From Deltaproteobacteria bacterium (GTDB lineage: Bacteria; Desulfobacterota; Desulfobulbia; Desulfobulbales; BM004): a DNA stretch of 39,434 bases. Within the stretch, counting starts at the first letter, position 1, and each line of letters opens with the position of its first letter. The notes below the pieces were generated by a model. The model saw nothing but the letters and a program-made list of their open reading frames with translations, was not told the DNA's origin and did no database searches. The stretch is taken from NCBI GenBank assembly GCA_024639555.1, contig JAHEID010000005.1:1-39434 (forward strand), given 5' to 3'. This document shows positions 30,714 to 39,434 of the stretch, piece by piece. The position numbers and the translations under genes are program-made.

Positions 30714-31031
30714 CTGTGGATTCCCTTTTGTATTGTCCTATTCATGCAGCAATTTCTTATGTCTTCTCTGTTCCAGCTAGAGCTTTCCGGTATGATCAGC
30801 CTTTAACATATAAATGATCCTGAGGTATATAGTGCTGTAACAATGAGACGACAGACCGTTGCATATTTATATTTGGAACTGGCAGTCTGCGAAAGAACTT
30901 TTCCTAGCATAATTTCTTTCAACAGGCAAGTAAAAGTGTCTGCCATTCATAGGGCTTAAAATATCCAGGTGTTTTGTCGGAGAATAATATAAACAAAAGA
31001 AATAGAGACAGATTGCCAGATTTGGCCAATG

Positions 31032-31973
31032 CTAAATTGATTGAGCAAGCTCCATAAGAGCTGCAAATGTGGAGACAGCATAAATTTTTCTGCGCATGGA
31101 AGACCCACCTGGTATCCCTTTAAAATAGCGGCCGGCATGGTTTTTTGTTTTGGCGAGAATTTTATCAGGGTCGCTGTGCTTTTGGATGAGTTGTAAATGT
31201 TGCCTCAAGCCCATCATGCGTTCTGCAAGCGTTGCTGGTGTGCCTCCCGGGGTGAACACCCATGGATTTCCCAGGGCGCCTCTGCCGATCATCACGCCAT
31301 CGCATCCTGATTTTTCAAGAAATGTATGCGCTTCCTGATATGTTGTAATATCGCCATTGCCGATTACCGGGATAGAAACACTATTTTTTACACGGGTTAT
31401 TGTTTGCCAATCAACCGTACCTCCGAATCCCTGGGTCCACGTGCGGCCATGAACAGCTATGCCGCTTGTTCCGTTGTCTTCTGCCATCTTTGCAAATTCC
31501 GGGGCCACGATTGCATCATGGTTCCATCCGGTTCGTATCTTAATGGTAACCGGCAAAGATGTTTTTTTGCAGACCTGGCGGATTATTGCTGCAGCAAGGC
31601 CAGGGTCATTCATCAGGGCCGCTCCCGCGCCTTTTTTTACAACTTTTTTGACCGGGCAGCCCATGTTTATATCAATGATATCAACAGCCATATCTGAGAC
31701 AATTTCAGCTGCTTCTCCCATCTTTTCCGGATCAGCTCCAAAAAGCTGCAGAACCACAGGTCTATCTTCAGGCACTGTCTGAGTCATCTGCAGGGTCTTT
31801 TTTTTGTCGTACACAAGGCCATGGCAGCTGATCATTTCAGTGTAACAGAGAGCTGCCCCGAACTGACGACAAAGAAGCCGGAAGGGTAGATCGGTATATC
31901 CAGCCAATGGAGCAAGGATCAGAGGATTTTTCAGCTGAAGAGAATTGATCTGCAATTGTCGGGTACCGGGCAC
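31032..31973 (-). CDS. dusB: tRNA-dihydrouridine synthase (DusB-like)
   Basis: 'LAPLAGYTDLPFRLLCRQFGAALCYTEMIS', 'IDINMGCPVKKVVKKGAGAALM', 'IGNGDITTYQEA', 'GVMIGRGALGNPWVF'. Confidence 0.93.
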   Translation of the reverse strand: MPGTRQLQINSLQLKNPLILAPLAGYTDLPFRLLCRQFGAALCYTEMISCHGLVYDKKKTLQMTQTVPEDRPVVLQLFGADPEKMGEAAEIVSDMAVDIIDINMGCPVKKVVKKGAGAALMNDPGLAAAIIRQVCKKTSLPVTIKIRTGWNHDAIVAPEFAKMAEDNGTSGIAVHGRTWTQGFGGTVDWQTITRVKNSVSIPVIGNGDITTYQEAHTFLEKSGCDGVMIGRGALGNPWVFTPGGTPATLAERMMGLRQHLQLIQKHSDPDKILAKTKNHAGRYFKGIPGGSSMRRKIYAVSTFAALMELAQSI

Positions 31974-32036
31974 TTAACAACTTTTGGCAGGAGAATATTG
32001 CCCCCTCATGATGGGATAAAGGAAATTCCTGCTCCT

Positions 32037-32615
32037 TCAAGGCATATTATTGGCGAGTTCATGGATTCTCAGATAAATGAGTTCACCTATCTCATCGCCA
32101 ATACGAAGCAGGGCTTTTTGTTTATTGTAACGTGTTCTTTCACCTGAAGGGTCAATGATAAAAGGCTCATATATGGTGAATTTTCTCTCCTGCCACAATA
32201 CAGAGTTGTTACGGTTGTCGCGCAGTGTGAAACTGACAGTCAGCTTCAGCTTGATTTCCAGGGCTGCGTCAAACGAATCGTAAAAGAGACCGGGCAGGTC
32301 AATGGCTGCTATTTCTCCGCTAAGTTTTAGGTCAGCCTGTTCTTCTTCGAACACAACAGATATCATGCTGGATTTCTTGAACCAGGCATTGAACAAACGG
32401 AAATATATCGACTCCAGGCCAAGTTCGTTGGTTCTGTTCTGCCAGGTTGTAAGCAGCAAAGTTTTTGAGGGGGCTTCTTGCAAATTTTTTTTGGCGTATG
32501 GGTTGCTGTAGCCGCAGCTGCTGCAGAAAAAAGCCAGCAAAAACAGGACAAAAAGTACTGGAATGGTGTAGGTAAAGGTGTGTCTGGTGGCTCTGTTTAA
32601 CAGATTTGCATTCAT
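32037..32615 (-). CDS. lptE: LptE-family LPS-assembly lipoprotein
   Basis: Lipoprotein-like signal 'VLFVLFLLAFFCSSCGY'; 'GYSNPY...KTLLLTTWQNRTNELGLESIYFRLF' as in LptE/RlpB; directly downstream of leuS. Confidence 0.8.
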   Translation of the reverse strand: MNANLLNRATRHTFTYTIPVLFVLFLLAFFCSSCGYSNPYAKKNLQEAPSKTLLLTTWQNRTNELGLESIYFRLFNAWFKKSSMISVVFEEEQADLKLSGEIAAIDLPGLFYDSFDAALEIKLKLTVSFTLRDNRNNSVLWQERKFTIYEPFIIDPSGERTRYNKQKALLRIGDEIGELIYLRIHELANNMP

Positions 32616-32623
32616 GCCGAGAT

Positions 32624-35122
32624 CTAAGCAACCACATTAACAAGTTTTTTGGGGACAACGATTACTTTTCTAATGGGCTTGTTGCCAACGAACTTTTGTA
32701 CTTTGTCATCCTGCAGACTGCGTGCTTTGAGTTCATCATCACCAATATCAGGGGAAACCAGCAACCTGCTTCGCACTTTACCGTTAACCTGCAGTACGAC
32801 AATGATTTCTTCATCTTTGGCAGATTCAGGGTTAAAAGTTGGCCAGGATTGATTTTCAAGAAGCTCTTCATGCCCTGTTATTTCCCAGAGCTCGGAACAG
32901 AAATGGGGTGTCATGGGTGAGAGGAGCAGGAGGGTTGCATCAACCGCCTCTTTAATGGCAGCAGGGGCTATATCATTTTCTGCATTTTCTGAAACCAGGG
33001 AGAGCATCAAATTGACCAGTTCCATGACAGCTGCAATGGCAGTATTGAAATGAAAGTCATTTTCCAGGTCCCGGGTAACCTTGCGAATGGTCTGGTGTGT
33101 TTTCCTGTGAAGGGCGCGGCTTTTTTCATCAAGATCGGAGGCTTGCTGTTCTGGAGCGCTTGTCAGCATGTCTTTGTTGTTTACGACAAAACGATGTACG
33201 CGGTTTAAAAAGCGGGAGGCACCCTCAACCCCCTTGTTACTCCAGTCAAGATCCCTCTCAGGAGGAGCAGCAAAGAGACTGAAGAGGCGTACAGTGTCAG
33301 CCCCGAATTTTTCAATGAGTTTATTGGGATCAACAACATTGCCTTTGGACTTGGACATCTTGGCCCCGTCTTTTATAACCATACCCTGGGTCAGAAGGTT
33401 TTTGAAGGGCTCGTCGGTGGATAAATAGTTAAGGTCACGCAGCACCTTTGTGAAAAAACGGGCATAGAGGAGATGCAGGATGGCATGTTCCACTCCACCG
33501 ATATACTGATCAACCGGCAGCCAGTAATTCACCTTGTCCCGGTCAAGAGGGCCTTCTGTAAAATCAGGACAGGCATAACGGGCAAAATACCAGGATGATT
33601 CCACAAAGGTATCCATGGTATCGGTTTCGCGTCTCGCTTCCCCACCGCATGCAGGACAGGTGGTATTGTAAAAACTTTCAAGTGAGTGGAGAGGAGAGCT
33701 CCCGCTTTTGTCTGGTTTGGCATCTACAGGCAGAACAACGGGCAGATCATCTTCAGGAACCGGTTGCACACCGCAGGTGGAGCAATGTATCATGGGAATA
33801 GGGGTTCCCCAGTAACGCTGTCGGGAAATTCCCCAGTCCCGGAGCCGATAGGTTGTCATGCCTTTGCCGAATCCCTGTTCTGCAGCAAAGGCTGTCATGG
33901 CAATTTTCGCTTCCTCTGAGCTCAGGCCGTCGAATTGACCTGAACCGGTCAAAATTCCTGGATCCTCGAAAGCTTCTGAAAGAAATTCGGAATCCAGCTG
34001 TCTGTCTTGGGGCTGCACAACGACCTTAACTGGCAGATTGTACTTGTGGGCAAACTCGAAATCCCGCTGGTCATGAGCAGGTACTGCCATGACTGCGCCG
34101 GTGCCGTATTCCATGAGTACGAAATTCGCGGTGAAAATGGGAATGCGGTCCCCGCTATAGGGGTTGATGCAATAGTGCCCGATAAAAACACCTTCCTTTT
34201 CAATCTCTTCGTCGGGTTTCTGCTGTTTGCGGGCAATTTTAGTTCTGGACACAAATTGCGCAACTTGCTCTGCCTGGCTGGTATGCCTGCTTAAGTCAAC
34301 CAAGGGATGTTCAGGCGCAAGAGACATGAAGGTGGCCCCGAATATCGTATCCGGACGGGTAGTGAATATCTTGAGAACCTGGTCTGTATTCTCTACAGGA
34401 AAATCGATTTCCGCCCCGATGCTTTTTCCTATCCAGTTACGTTGCATGGTAAGGACTTTTTCCGGCCAGCCTGTTAAATTGTCACACTCTACCAACAGTT
34501 CTTCAGCGTAATCGGTTATGCGGAAAAACCAGCCATGCATATCCTGGGGAAGTACCTGGTTGTCACATCTCCAGCACTGGCCGTCAATAACCTGTTCGTT
34601 TGCCAGGACGGTCTGACAGGATTCACACCAGTTGACAGTGGTCATCTTCCGGTATGCCAGCCCCTTTTCGTACATCCTAATGAAGAACAGCTGTTCCCAA
34701 CGATAGTATTCCGGGTCACAGGTTGCCAGTTCTCTTTCCCAATCGTAACTGAAGCCCATTCTCTGGAGCTGGTTTTTCATGTAATCAATGTTTTCATAGG
34801 TCCATTTGGCAGGATGGGTCTCGTGTTTCAGGGCGGCATTTTCCGCCGGCAGGCCAAAGGCATCCCAGCCCATTGGATGCAGGACATTATAGCCCTGCAT
34901 TCTTTTAAAGCGTGCGATCACATCACCAATGGAATAATTTCGTACGTGGCCCATGTGTATCCTGCCTGATGGGTAGGGAAACATTTCAAGAAGGTAATAT
35001 TTCCTGCGTGCAGGATCTTCGCTGACCTTAAAGGTATTTTGAGTAAGCCAGTGCTTTTGCCATTTGTCTTCAATAAAGGCAAAATCGTAGCGGTCGGAAT
35101 CTTTTTGTGAGGCAGGATTCAT
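32624..35122 (-). CDS. leuS: Leucyl-tRNA synthetase
   Basis: '[51 protein letters not shown]', '[20 protein letters not shown]'. Confidence 0.98.
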   Translation of the reverse strand: MNPASQKDSDRYDFAFIEDKWQKHWLTQNTFKVSEDPARRKYYLLEMFPYPSGRIHMGHVRNYSIGDVIARFKRMQGYNVLHPMGWDAFGLPAENAALKHETHPAKWTYENIDYMKNQLQRMGFSYDWERELATCDPEYYRWEQLFFIRMYEKGLAYRKMTTVNWCESCQTVLANEQVIDGQCWRCDNQVLPQDMHGWFFRITDYAEELLVECDNLTGWPEKVLTMQRNWIGKSIGAEIDFPVENTDQVLKIFTTRPDTIFGATFMSLAPEHPLVDLSRHTSQAEQVAQFVSRTKIARKQQKPDEEIEKEGVFIGHYCINPYSGDRIPIFTANFVLMEYGTGAVMAVPAHDQRDFEFAHKYNLPVKVVVQPQDRQLDSEFLSEAFEDPGILTGSGQFDGLSSEEAKIAMTAFAAEQGFGKGMTTYRLRDWGISRQRYWGTPIPMIHCSTCGVQPVPEDDLPVVLPVDAKPDKSGSSPLHSLESFYNTTCPACGGEARRETDTMDTFVESSWYFARYACPDFTEGPLDRDKVNYWLPVDQYIGGVEHAILHLLYARFFTKVLRDLNYLSTDEPFKNLLTQGMVIKDGAKMSKSKGNVVDPNKLIEKFGADTVRLFSLFAAPPERDLDWSNKGVEGASRFLNRVHRFVVNNKDMLTSAPEQQASDLDEKSRALHRKTHQTIRKVTRDLENDFHFNTAIAAVMELVNLMLSLVSENAENDIAPAAIKEAVDATLLLLSPMTPHFCSELWEITGHEELLENQSWPTFNPESAKDEEIIVVLQVNGKVRSRLLVSPDIGDDELKARSLQDDKVQKFVGNKPIRKVIVVPKKLVNVVA

Positions 35123-35137
35123 GTACTATTTATGCAA

Positions 35138-36556
35138 TTAGTTTGATTCTATATACGAAGTCGGCATTTCAAGGCGGGAGTAATTTTCAAACGTGGTGAA
35201 CTTATCTATAAAGGTGAGTTCAACGATGCCGGTGGGACCGTTACGCTGTTTGCCAATTATAACCTCGGCTATGCCCCGTTTGGGATTATCCTCGCTCTTG
35301 TTATAAATTTCATCACGGTACAGAAAACAGATAACATCGGCATCCTGCTCAATGGCTCCGGATTCACGCAGGTCAGACAACTGGGGTCTTTTATTCGGCC
35401 GGGATTCCAGGCTGCGGTTCAATTGAGACAGCGCCACAACAGGCAAGTCCAGTTCTTTGGCCATAGCTTTCAGTGACCGGGATATTTCGCTGATTTCCTG
35501 CTCACGGCGCTCTGCATTGTACCTGCCCCGCATAAGTTGCAGATAGTCAACCACAACCAGGCCGATGTTGTGTTCAGTCTTCAGGCGTCGTGACTTGGCC
35601 CGCATCTCCAGCACACTGATTGCCGGGGTGTCATCTATAAAAATTGGAGCCTCGGAGAGAATACCAGTAGCCCTGGCAAGCTTGGGCCAATCAGGGTCAC
35701 GAATGAAACCGGTGCGTAGATCCTGTGAATCAACCCGGCTGACAGAGCACAGCATACGCATGCCGAGCTGTTCCTTTGACATTTCCAGGCTGAAAACTGC
35801 AATAGGGACTTTATGAAAAATAGAGGCATTCTGGACAATATTCATTGCCAGGGCAGTTTTGCCCATGCTGGGTCTGCCTGCCAGGATGATTAGATCGGAG
35901 GGCTGCAGTCCGGCTGTTATCCTGTCAAGATCATCATAACCGGTTGGCACTCCGGTAATTAATTCTTTCTTTTCAGCAAGTTTCTCAATGCGCTTGAAGG
36001 TTTCAGGGATAATCTTGCTGAGTGCCTGGTAATCCTGGTTGCTTTTGGTACGGGAAATTTCGAATATAGTCTGCTCAGCATCATCAACCAGGCTGTCGAT
36101 CTCATCCTGTTCATCGTAACAGCGTGAAGCTATCTCCGTGCAGGTCTGGATGAGATGTCGCAGGATTGCCTTTGACCGTATGATCTGGGCATAGTAAATA
36201 ATATTGGCTGCAACCGGAACAATATCAGTAAGGTTGGCAAGATAGGCAGGGCCGCCGACTGCATCAAGCTGATTCCTGCCCTTTAATATATTACTAACCG
36301 TAATAATATCCTGGGGCTCATTCTTTTCGAAAAGAGCCACCATTGCCTTGAAGATGATCTTGTGGGCTTCACGGTAATAATCTTCAGGTTCCAACAGTTC
36401 CAGTATCTTTACCAACGCACCTTGATGCAGCAGTATGGAACCCAGAACGCATTGTTCGGCCTCTAAATTTTGGGGCGGCAAACGATGCGGATCAGAGGGT
36501 GTCCTTGGCTTTGATGCTGTCCTTTCAGCTTCCATGGCCCTGTCACCCTTTTTCAT
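35138..36556 (-). CDS. dnaB: Replicative DNA helicase
   Basis: 'PPQNLEAEQCVLGSILL', Walker A 'LAGRPSMGKTALAMNI', 'VVDYLQLMRG', 'LSQLNRSLESRPNKRPQLSDLRESGAIEQDADVICFLYRDE'; no intein. Confidence 0.97.
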   Translation of the reverse strand: MKKGDRAMEAERTASKPRTPSDPHRLPPQNLEAEQCVLGSILLHQGALVKILELLEPEDYYREAHKIIFKAMVALFEKNEPQDIITVSNILKGRNQLDAVGGPAYLANLTDIVPVAANIIYYAQIIRSKAILRHLIQTCTEIASRCYDEQDEIDSLVDDAEQTIFEISRTKSNQDYQALSKIIPETFKRIEKLAEKKELITGVPTGYDDLDRITAGLQPSDLIILAGRPSMGKTALAMNIVQNASIFHKVPIAVFSLEMSKEQLGMRMLCSVSRVDSQDLRTGFIRDPDWPKLARATGILSEAPIFIDDTPAISVLEMRAKSRRLKTEHNIGLVVVDYLQLMRGRYNAERREQEISEISRSLKAMAKELDLPVVALSQLNRSLESRPNKRPQLSDLRESGAIEQDADVICFLYRDEIYNKSEDNPKRGIAEVIIGKQRNGPTGIVELTFIDKFTTFENYSRLEMPTSYIESN

Positions 36557-36561
36557 TTTTA

Positions 36562-37014
36562 TTATTCAGCCTCCAGCGGAACTACCTGAACTGTTATTTC
36601 CGATGTCATCTGATAACCGACCTTTATTGGTACAATAATTTCGCCAAGGGCCTTGATAGGCTCTGCAAGAAGCACATTCTTCTTATCAATCTGAATATTC
36701 ATTTCCGCCAGTTTCTCAGAAATATCGGCTGCAGTGACCGAACCGAATAATTTGTCTTCCTCACCAACACGATGTTTTATGTTGATGATGGTGCCGGATA
36801 TTTTCTTTGACAGAGACTCTGCTTCCTGCCGCTGCTTTTCCCTTCTTGCTTCAATTGTAGCCTTTTCCTGTTCAAGCAGGTTGAGATTCGTTTTATTGGC
36901 AAGAACAGCAATTTTCTTGGGGATGAGATAATTTCGGGCATAGCCTGATTTGACTTTTACAATTTCACCTTCTTCCCCAAGGGATTCCACGGTTTTTTTA
37001 AGAATGAGCTCCAT
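36562..37014 (-). CDS. rplI: 50S ribosomal protein L9
   Basis: 'MELILKKTVESLGEEGEIVKVKSGYARNYLIPKKIAVLA', 'LFGSVTAADI'. Confidence 0.97.
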   Translation of the reverse strand: MELILKKTVESLGEEGEIVKVKSGYARNYLIPKKIAVLANKTNLNLLEQEKATIEARREKQRQEAESLSKKISGTIINIKHRVGEEDKLFGSVTAADISEKLAEMNIQIDKKNVLLAEPIKALGEIIVPIKVGYQMTSEITVQVVPLEAE

Positions 37015-37087
37015 TTGTTCTACCCCAAAAGTTTCTTTCAAAAAATATTGTTTGATTTTTTAATGGACATAATCCCTGCGTTGACAA

Positions 37088-38074
37088 TTATACGGAACTA
37101 TTCTGCTTGTCAACTGCCTGGTTAAGCTTTCTGAAATCAGCCCACACATCTATCATACCGAGAAATGACAATAGGATGATGCCATAGGTTTGGATGAAGA
37201 TCAATGCATAAATCGGAACACGGATCAATCTGGGTACGGACCATCTATTTAAAAGGCTTGCAGCAATAGCCAAGCCCTGGAAAAAATATACAGTACTGCA
37301 AACAATCAAGCCATTCAGGCCCAGCATACTCAATGGTGCCGGCAACAATAAAAACATTACCCCGGAAAGAACAACCAGCCAAACAAATGGGTCGGGTAAT
37401 TTCCATTCTTGATATTCAGGCCAGGGAGTTAGCTTCGTATCTTTTTTCTTGAGAAGAAAGTTCCCCAGTGAAAGGTTCAGCCAAACAGTGGTCAAGAGTG
37501 CAGAGAGCAAAATGGCTGGAAGAATCTTTGGGATATAAATCCGCAAGAGCTCCACTGCCCTCCGAACACTTTCCAAAGTTTCAGGAGCAAGCTCAGCTGA
37601 ATCCTCATAAAGCATGAGTCCGCTGCTCAATCCCTTGTCAAGTTCGACCAGCAAGGTGGCGTAAGGGTTTGTCTGGAGCAACAAGGCAAGACCAGACCAG
37701 TACAGGAGCCATGATAATGCCAAAACCCAAAATGCTATAAAACCAGTGGCAACCGGTGACTTCTTGTTAAAAACACAAATGGAGAAAGCTATTCCGACCG
37801 GCACCAGAGTTAAAGAGAAGATTAACATCGGCAGTGAGCCGAATAATACAGCAGCACCAGTGGCAATAAGAATACCGTTCCGTACAGGAATGGATCCTTT
37901 TTTTATGCCTAAATTGATAAGGCAATAAAAAACAGGCAAAGGAACAAGGCTTGAGAGCCAGCCGATTTTTTCGGGGAAAAGTGCGGGAAAAAGTAACACC
38001 GCAGCAAGTACGACCAAGCCGGCGAATTGAGCTTCACTATCCTTATGTTTGCCCTGAATATATGGTGCAGCCAA
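37088..38074 (-). CDS. DUF2232 (YybS-like) integral membrane protein
   Basis: Multi-TM ORF between rpsR and rplI, the conserved position of YybS/DUF2232; C-terminal 'PAPLSMLGLNGLIVCSTVYFFQGLAIAASLLNRW'. Confidence 0.8.
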   Translation of the reverse strand: MAAPYIQGKHKDSEAQFAGLVVLAAVLLFPALFPEKIGWLSSLVPLPVFYCLINLGIKKGSIPVRNGILIATGAAVLFGSLPMLIFSLTLVPVGIAFSICVFNKKSPVATGFIAFWVLALSWLLYWSGLALLLQTNPYATLLVELDKGLSSGLMLYEDSAELAPETLESVRRAVELLRIYIPKILPAILLSALLTTVWLNLSLGNFLLKKKDTKLTPWPEYQEWKLPDPFVWLVVLSGVMFLLLPAPLSMLGLNGLIVCSTVYFFQGLAIAASLLNRWSVPRLIRVPIYALIFIQTYGIILLSFLGMIDVWADFRKLNQAVDKQNSSV

Positions 38075-38088
38075 CTCGTTAACCAGAT

Positions 38089-38328
38089 TTACAGTTGCGT
38101 TGGTCCGCTATAGGGCATCAGGGCAATCTGCCTTGCCTTTTTAATTGCATCTGTCAACTTTCTCTGGTGCTTCGCGCAGTTGCCATAGATGCGTTGGGGT
38201 ATAATTTTGCCTCTTTCGGTCACAAAATTCCGTAACGTCCTGATTTCCTTGTAGTCAATCACCAGACTCTTATCAGCACAAAATCGACATACTTTCTGTC
38301 GGGGAAATATTCTTTTTTTGGGTGCCAT
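38089..38328 (-). CDS. rpsR: 30S ribosomal protein S18 (Cys-containing form)
   Basis: '[66 protein letters not shown]'; start at MAPKKR (38328). Confidence 0.97.
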   Translation of the reverse strand: MAPKKRIFPRQKVCRFCADKSLVIDYKEIRTLRNFVTERGKIIPQRIYGNCAKHQRKLTDAIKKARQIALMPYSGPTQL

Positions 38329-38402
38329 CGCAGTTTCTCCAGAAATTTTTTCAGAAATCAATAACATATATGTGATATGAACAGGCAATGAAAAGTGGTA
38401 AA

Positions 38403-38882
38403 TCAGTCAGCCTGCTCTTCATCGACAGTGTCTTTTTCTTCTACTTTTTCTACTGCTTTTTCTTCTTCTTTTTCTTCTTCTTTTTCTACTACTACTGCTT
38501 CTTTTTCTACTTTTTCTTCTCCCATATCCTCTTCATCGGAAATCGGGACAGGTTCGTCCTTGGCCAGCTGTTCCTTGACCGCTTCAGGATCACAGGAATC
38601 AGAGAGTTTCACGGTTAAATACTTGAGAATACGGTCATCAATTCTGAAGATACGTTCGATTTCCGCAACAGATGCAGGAACACCGGCATAATCCGCATAA
38701 ACGTAGTATCCCTGGTTTTCCTTTTTGATCAGGTAGGCAAGTTTCTTCAGGCCCCAATTGTTGATTCTGAGAATTGTTCCACCATCACCTTCAATAATTG
38801 CAGTAGCTTTGCTGGTGATTGCCTCAATCTCATCTTCGGCAACATTCGGCCTGACAATATAAATAGTTTCGTATCTGCGCAT
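38403..38882 (-). CDS. rpsF: 30S ribosomal protein S6 with long acidic C-terminal extension
   Basis: '[22 protein letters not shown]', '[28 protein letters not shown]'; Glu/Lys-rich tail '[43 protein letters not shown]'. Confidence 0.96.
   Translation of the reverse strand: MRRYETIYIVRPNVAEDEIEAITSKATAIIEGDGGTILRINNWGLKKLAYLIKKENQGYYVYADYAGVPASVAEIERIFRIDDRILKYLTVKLSDSCDPEAVKEQLAKDEPVPISDEEDMGEEKVEKEAVVVEKEEEKEEEKAVEKVEEKDTVDEEQAD
38431..38520. repeat. Low-complexity CTT/TTC-rich tract coding for the acidic S6 tail
   Basis: Repeated 'tctttttcttcttct' units in the plus strand. Confidence 0.8.
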
Positions 38883-39007
38883 GTGTTCCTCCTCACGGAC
38901 TTGAAGTGGCCCTCGCTATCTATGTCTTGGCAGAGAGCGAGAAGGTTTAAAAGGTATATACAAAGCCTAAAATGAATCTGGTCTTTTACATGATGCAAAA
39001 CAAATTG

Positions 39008-39415
39008 TCAATTTTTTTTGGGTCTATTGTGGCCTGCTTTCTCACTGTTCTTTATTTCCTGCCATTTTTTTCTGAGTTCAGCCACGGACTCAATTTTTTC
39101 ATCGTTAAATACATGGGGGTGTCTGCGTACCATTTTGTTGCTTATTGCATCAATGACATCACCAATGGAAAAACAACCTTCTTCGCTGTGTACCTGGGCC
39201 AGCAGTACAATTAAATACAGGAGGTCGCCTAATTCTTCTTTGATGTGTTGATGATCACCAGCACCAATAGCCTCGAGGAGCTCATGGGTTTCTTCCAAAA
39301 GGTAGCGTTTCAATGATAAAGGAGATTGTTCCCTGTCCCAAGGGCACCCCTTTTCTGAGCGCAACTCTTTGACAATGTCAATAAAACGATCAAATTTTTT
39401 CCCGGCATCAGTCAC
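39008..39415 (-). CDS. mazG: MazG-type nucleoside triphosphate pyrophosphohydrolase (single domain)
   Basis: 'RSEKGCPWDREQSPLSLKRYLLEETHELLEAI', 'IKEELGDLLYLIVLLAQV', 'NKMVRRHPHVF'. Confidence 0.9.
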   Translation of the reverse strand: MTDAGKKFDRFIDIVKELRSEKGCPWDREQSPLSLKRYLLEETHELLEAIGAGDHQHIKEELGDLLYLIVLLAQVHSEEGCFSIGDVIDAISNKMVRRHPHVFNDEKIESVAELRKKWQEIKNSEKAGHNRPKKN

Positions 39416-39434
39416 CGTATACCTCTTAATTATA

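Noticed and set aside
30714-31031. Possible tRNA or riboswitch in the gap upstream of pycA
   Set aside because: No cloverleaf or conserved riboswitch core found by eye; only weak inverted repeats.
38388-38691. Plus-strand ORFs 38388-38618 and 38395-38691 encoding Phe/Tyr-rich or Ser/Thr-rich proteins
   Set aside because: Antisense of the low-complexity acidic tail of rpsF; composition is an artefact of the CTT/TTC tract.

Overview
This 39.4 kb window is gene-dense and looks like an ordinary chromosomal segment of a Desulfobacterota (deltaproteobacterial, probably Desulfobulbales-like) bacterium. The taxonomic call is inferred from gene content and protein character and was not tested. I support about 38 protein-coding genes. 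They are mostly housekeeping: adk, purC, recC, asnS, suhB-like, ihfA-like, eno, pilC-like, ugd, a YggS family gene, a tatD-like gene, coaBC, darP-like, pycB/pycA-like, dusB-like, and a long minus-strand cluster mazG / rpsF-rpsR-DUF2232-rplI-dnaB-leuS-lptE-dusB. I saw no rRNA, tRNA, CRISPR array, transposase, prophage or recognised defence island. The most interesting parts are: (1) a tightly packed minus-strand cluster in which an MltB-type lytic transglycosylase overlaps umuD by ATGA, followed by umuC, an XRE-type regulator with an 8-cysteine C-terminus, and a small ORF; (2) an imperfect repeat and hairpin pair upstream of adk; (3) a strong terminator-like hairpin immediately upstream of an orphan ParB-like gene; (4) a small protein joining a basic histone-H1-like tail to a CBM48/AMPK-type glycogen-binding domain; (5) a structured unexplained intergenic region at 9824-10115; (6) ribosomal protein S6 with a genome-encoded acidic tail. 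No clearly novel system is proven by the sequence alone. All family calls come from reading protein motifs, not from database searches.
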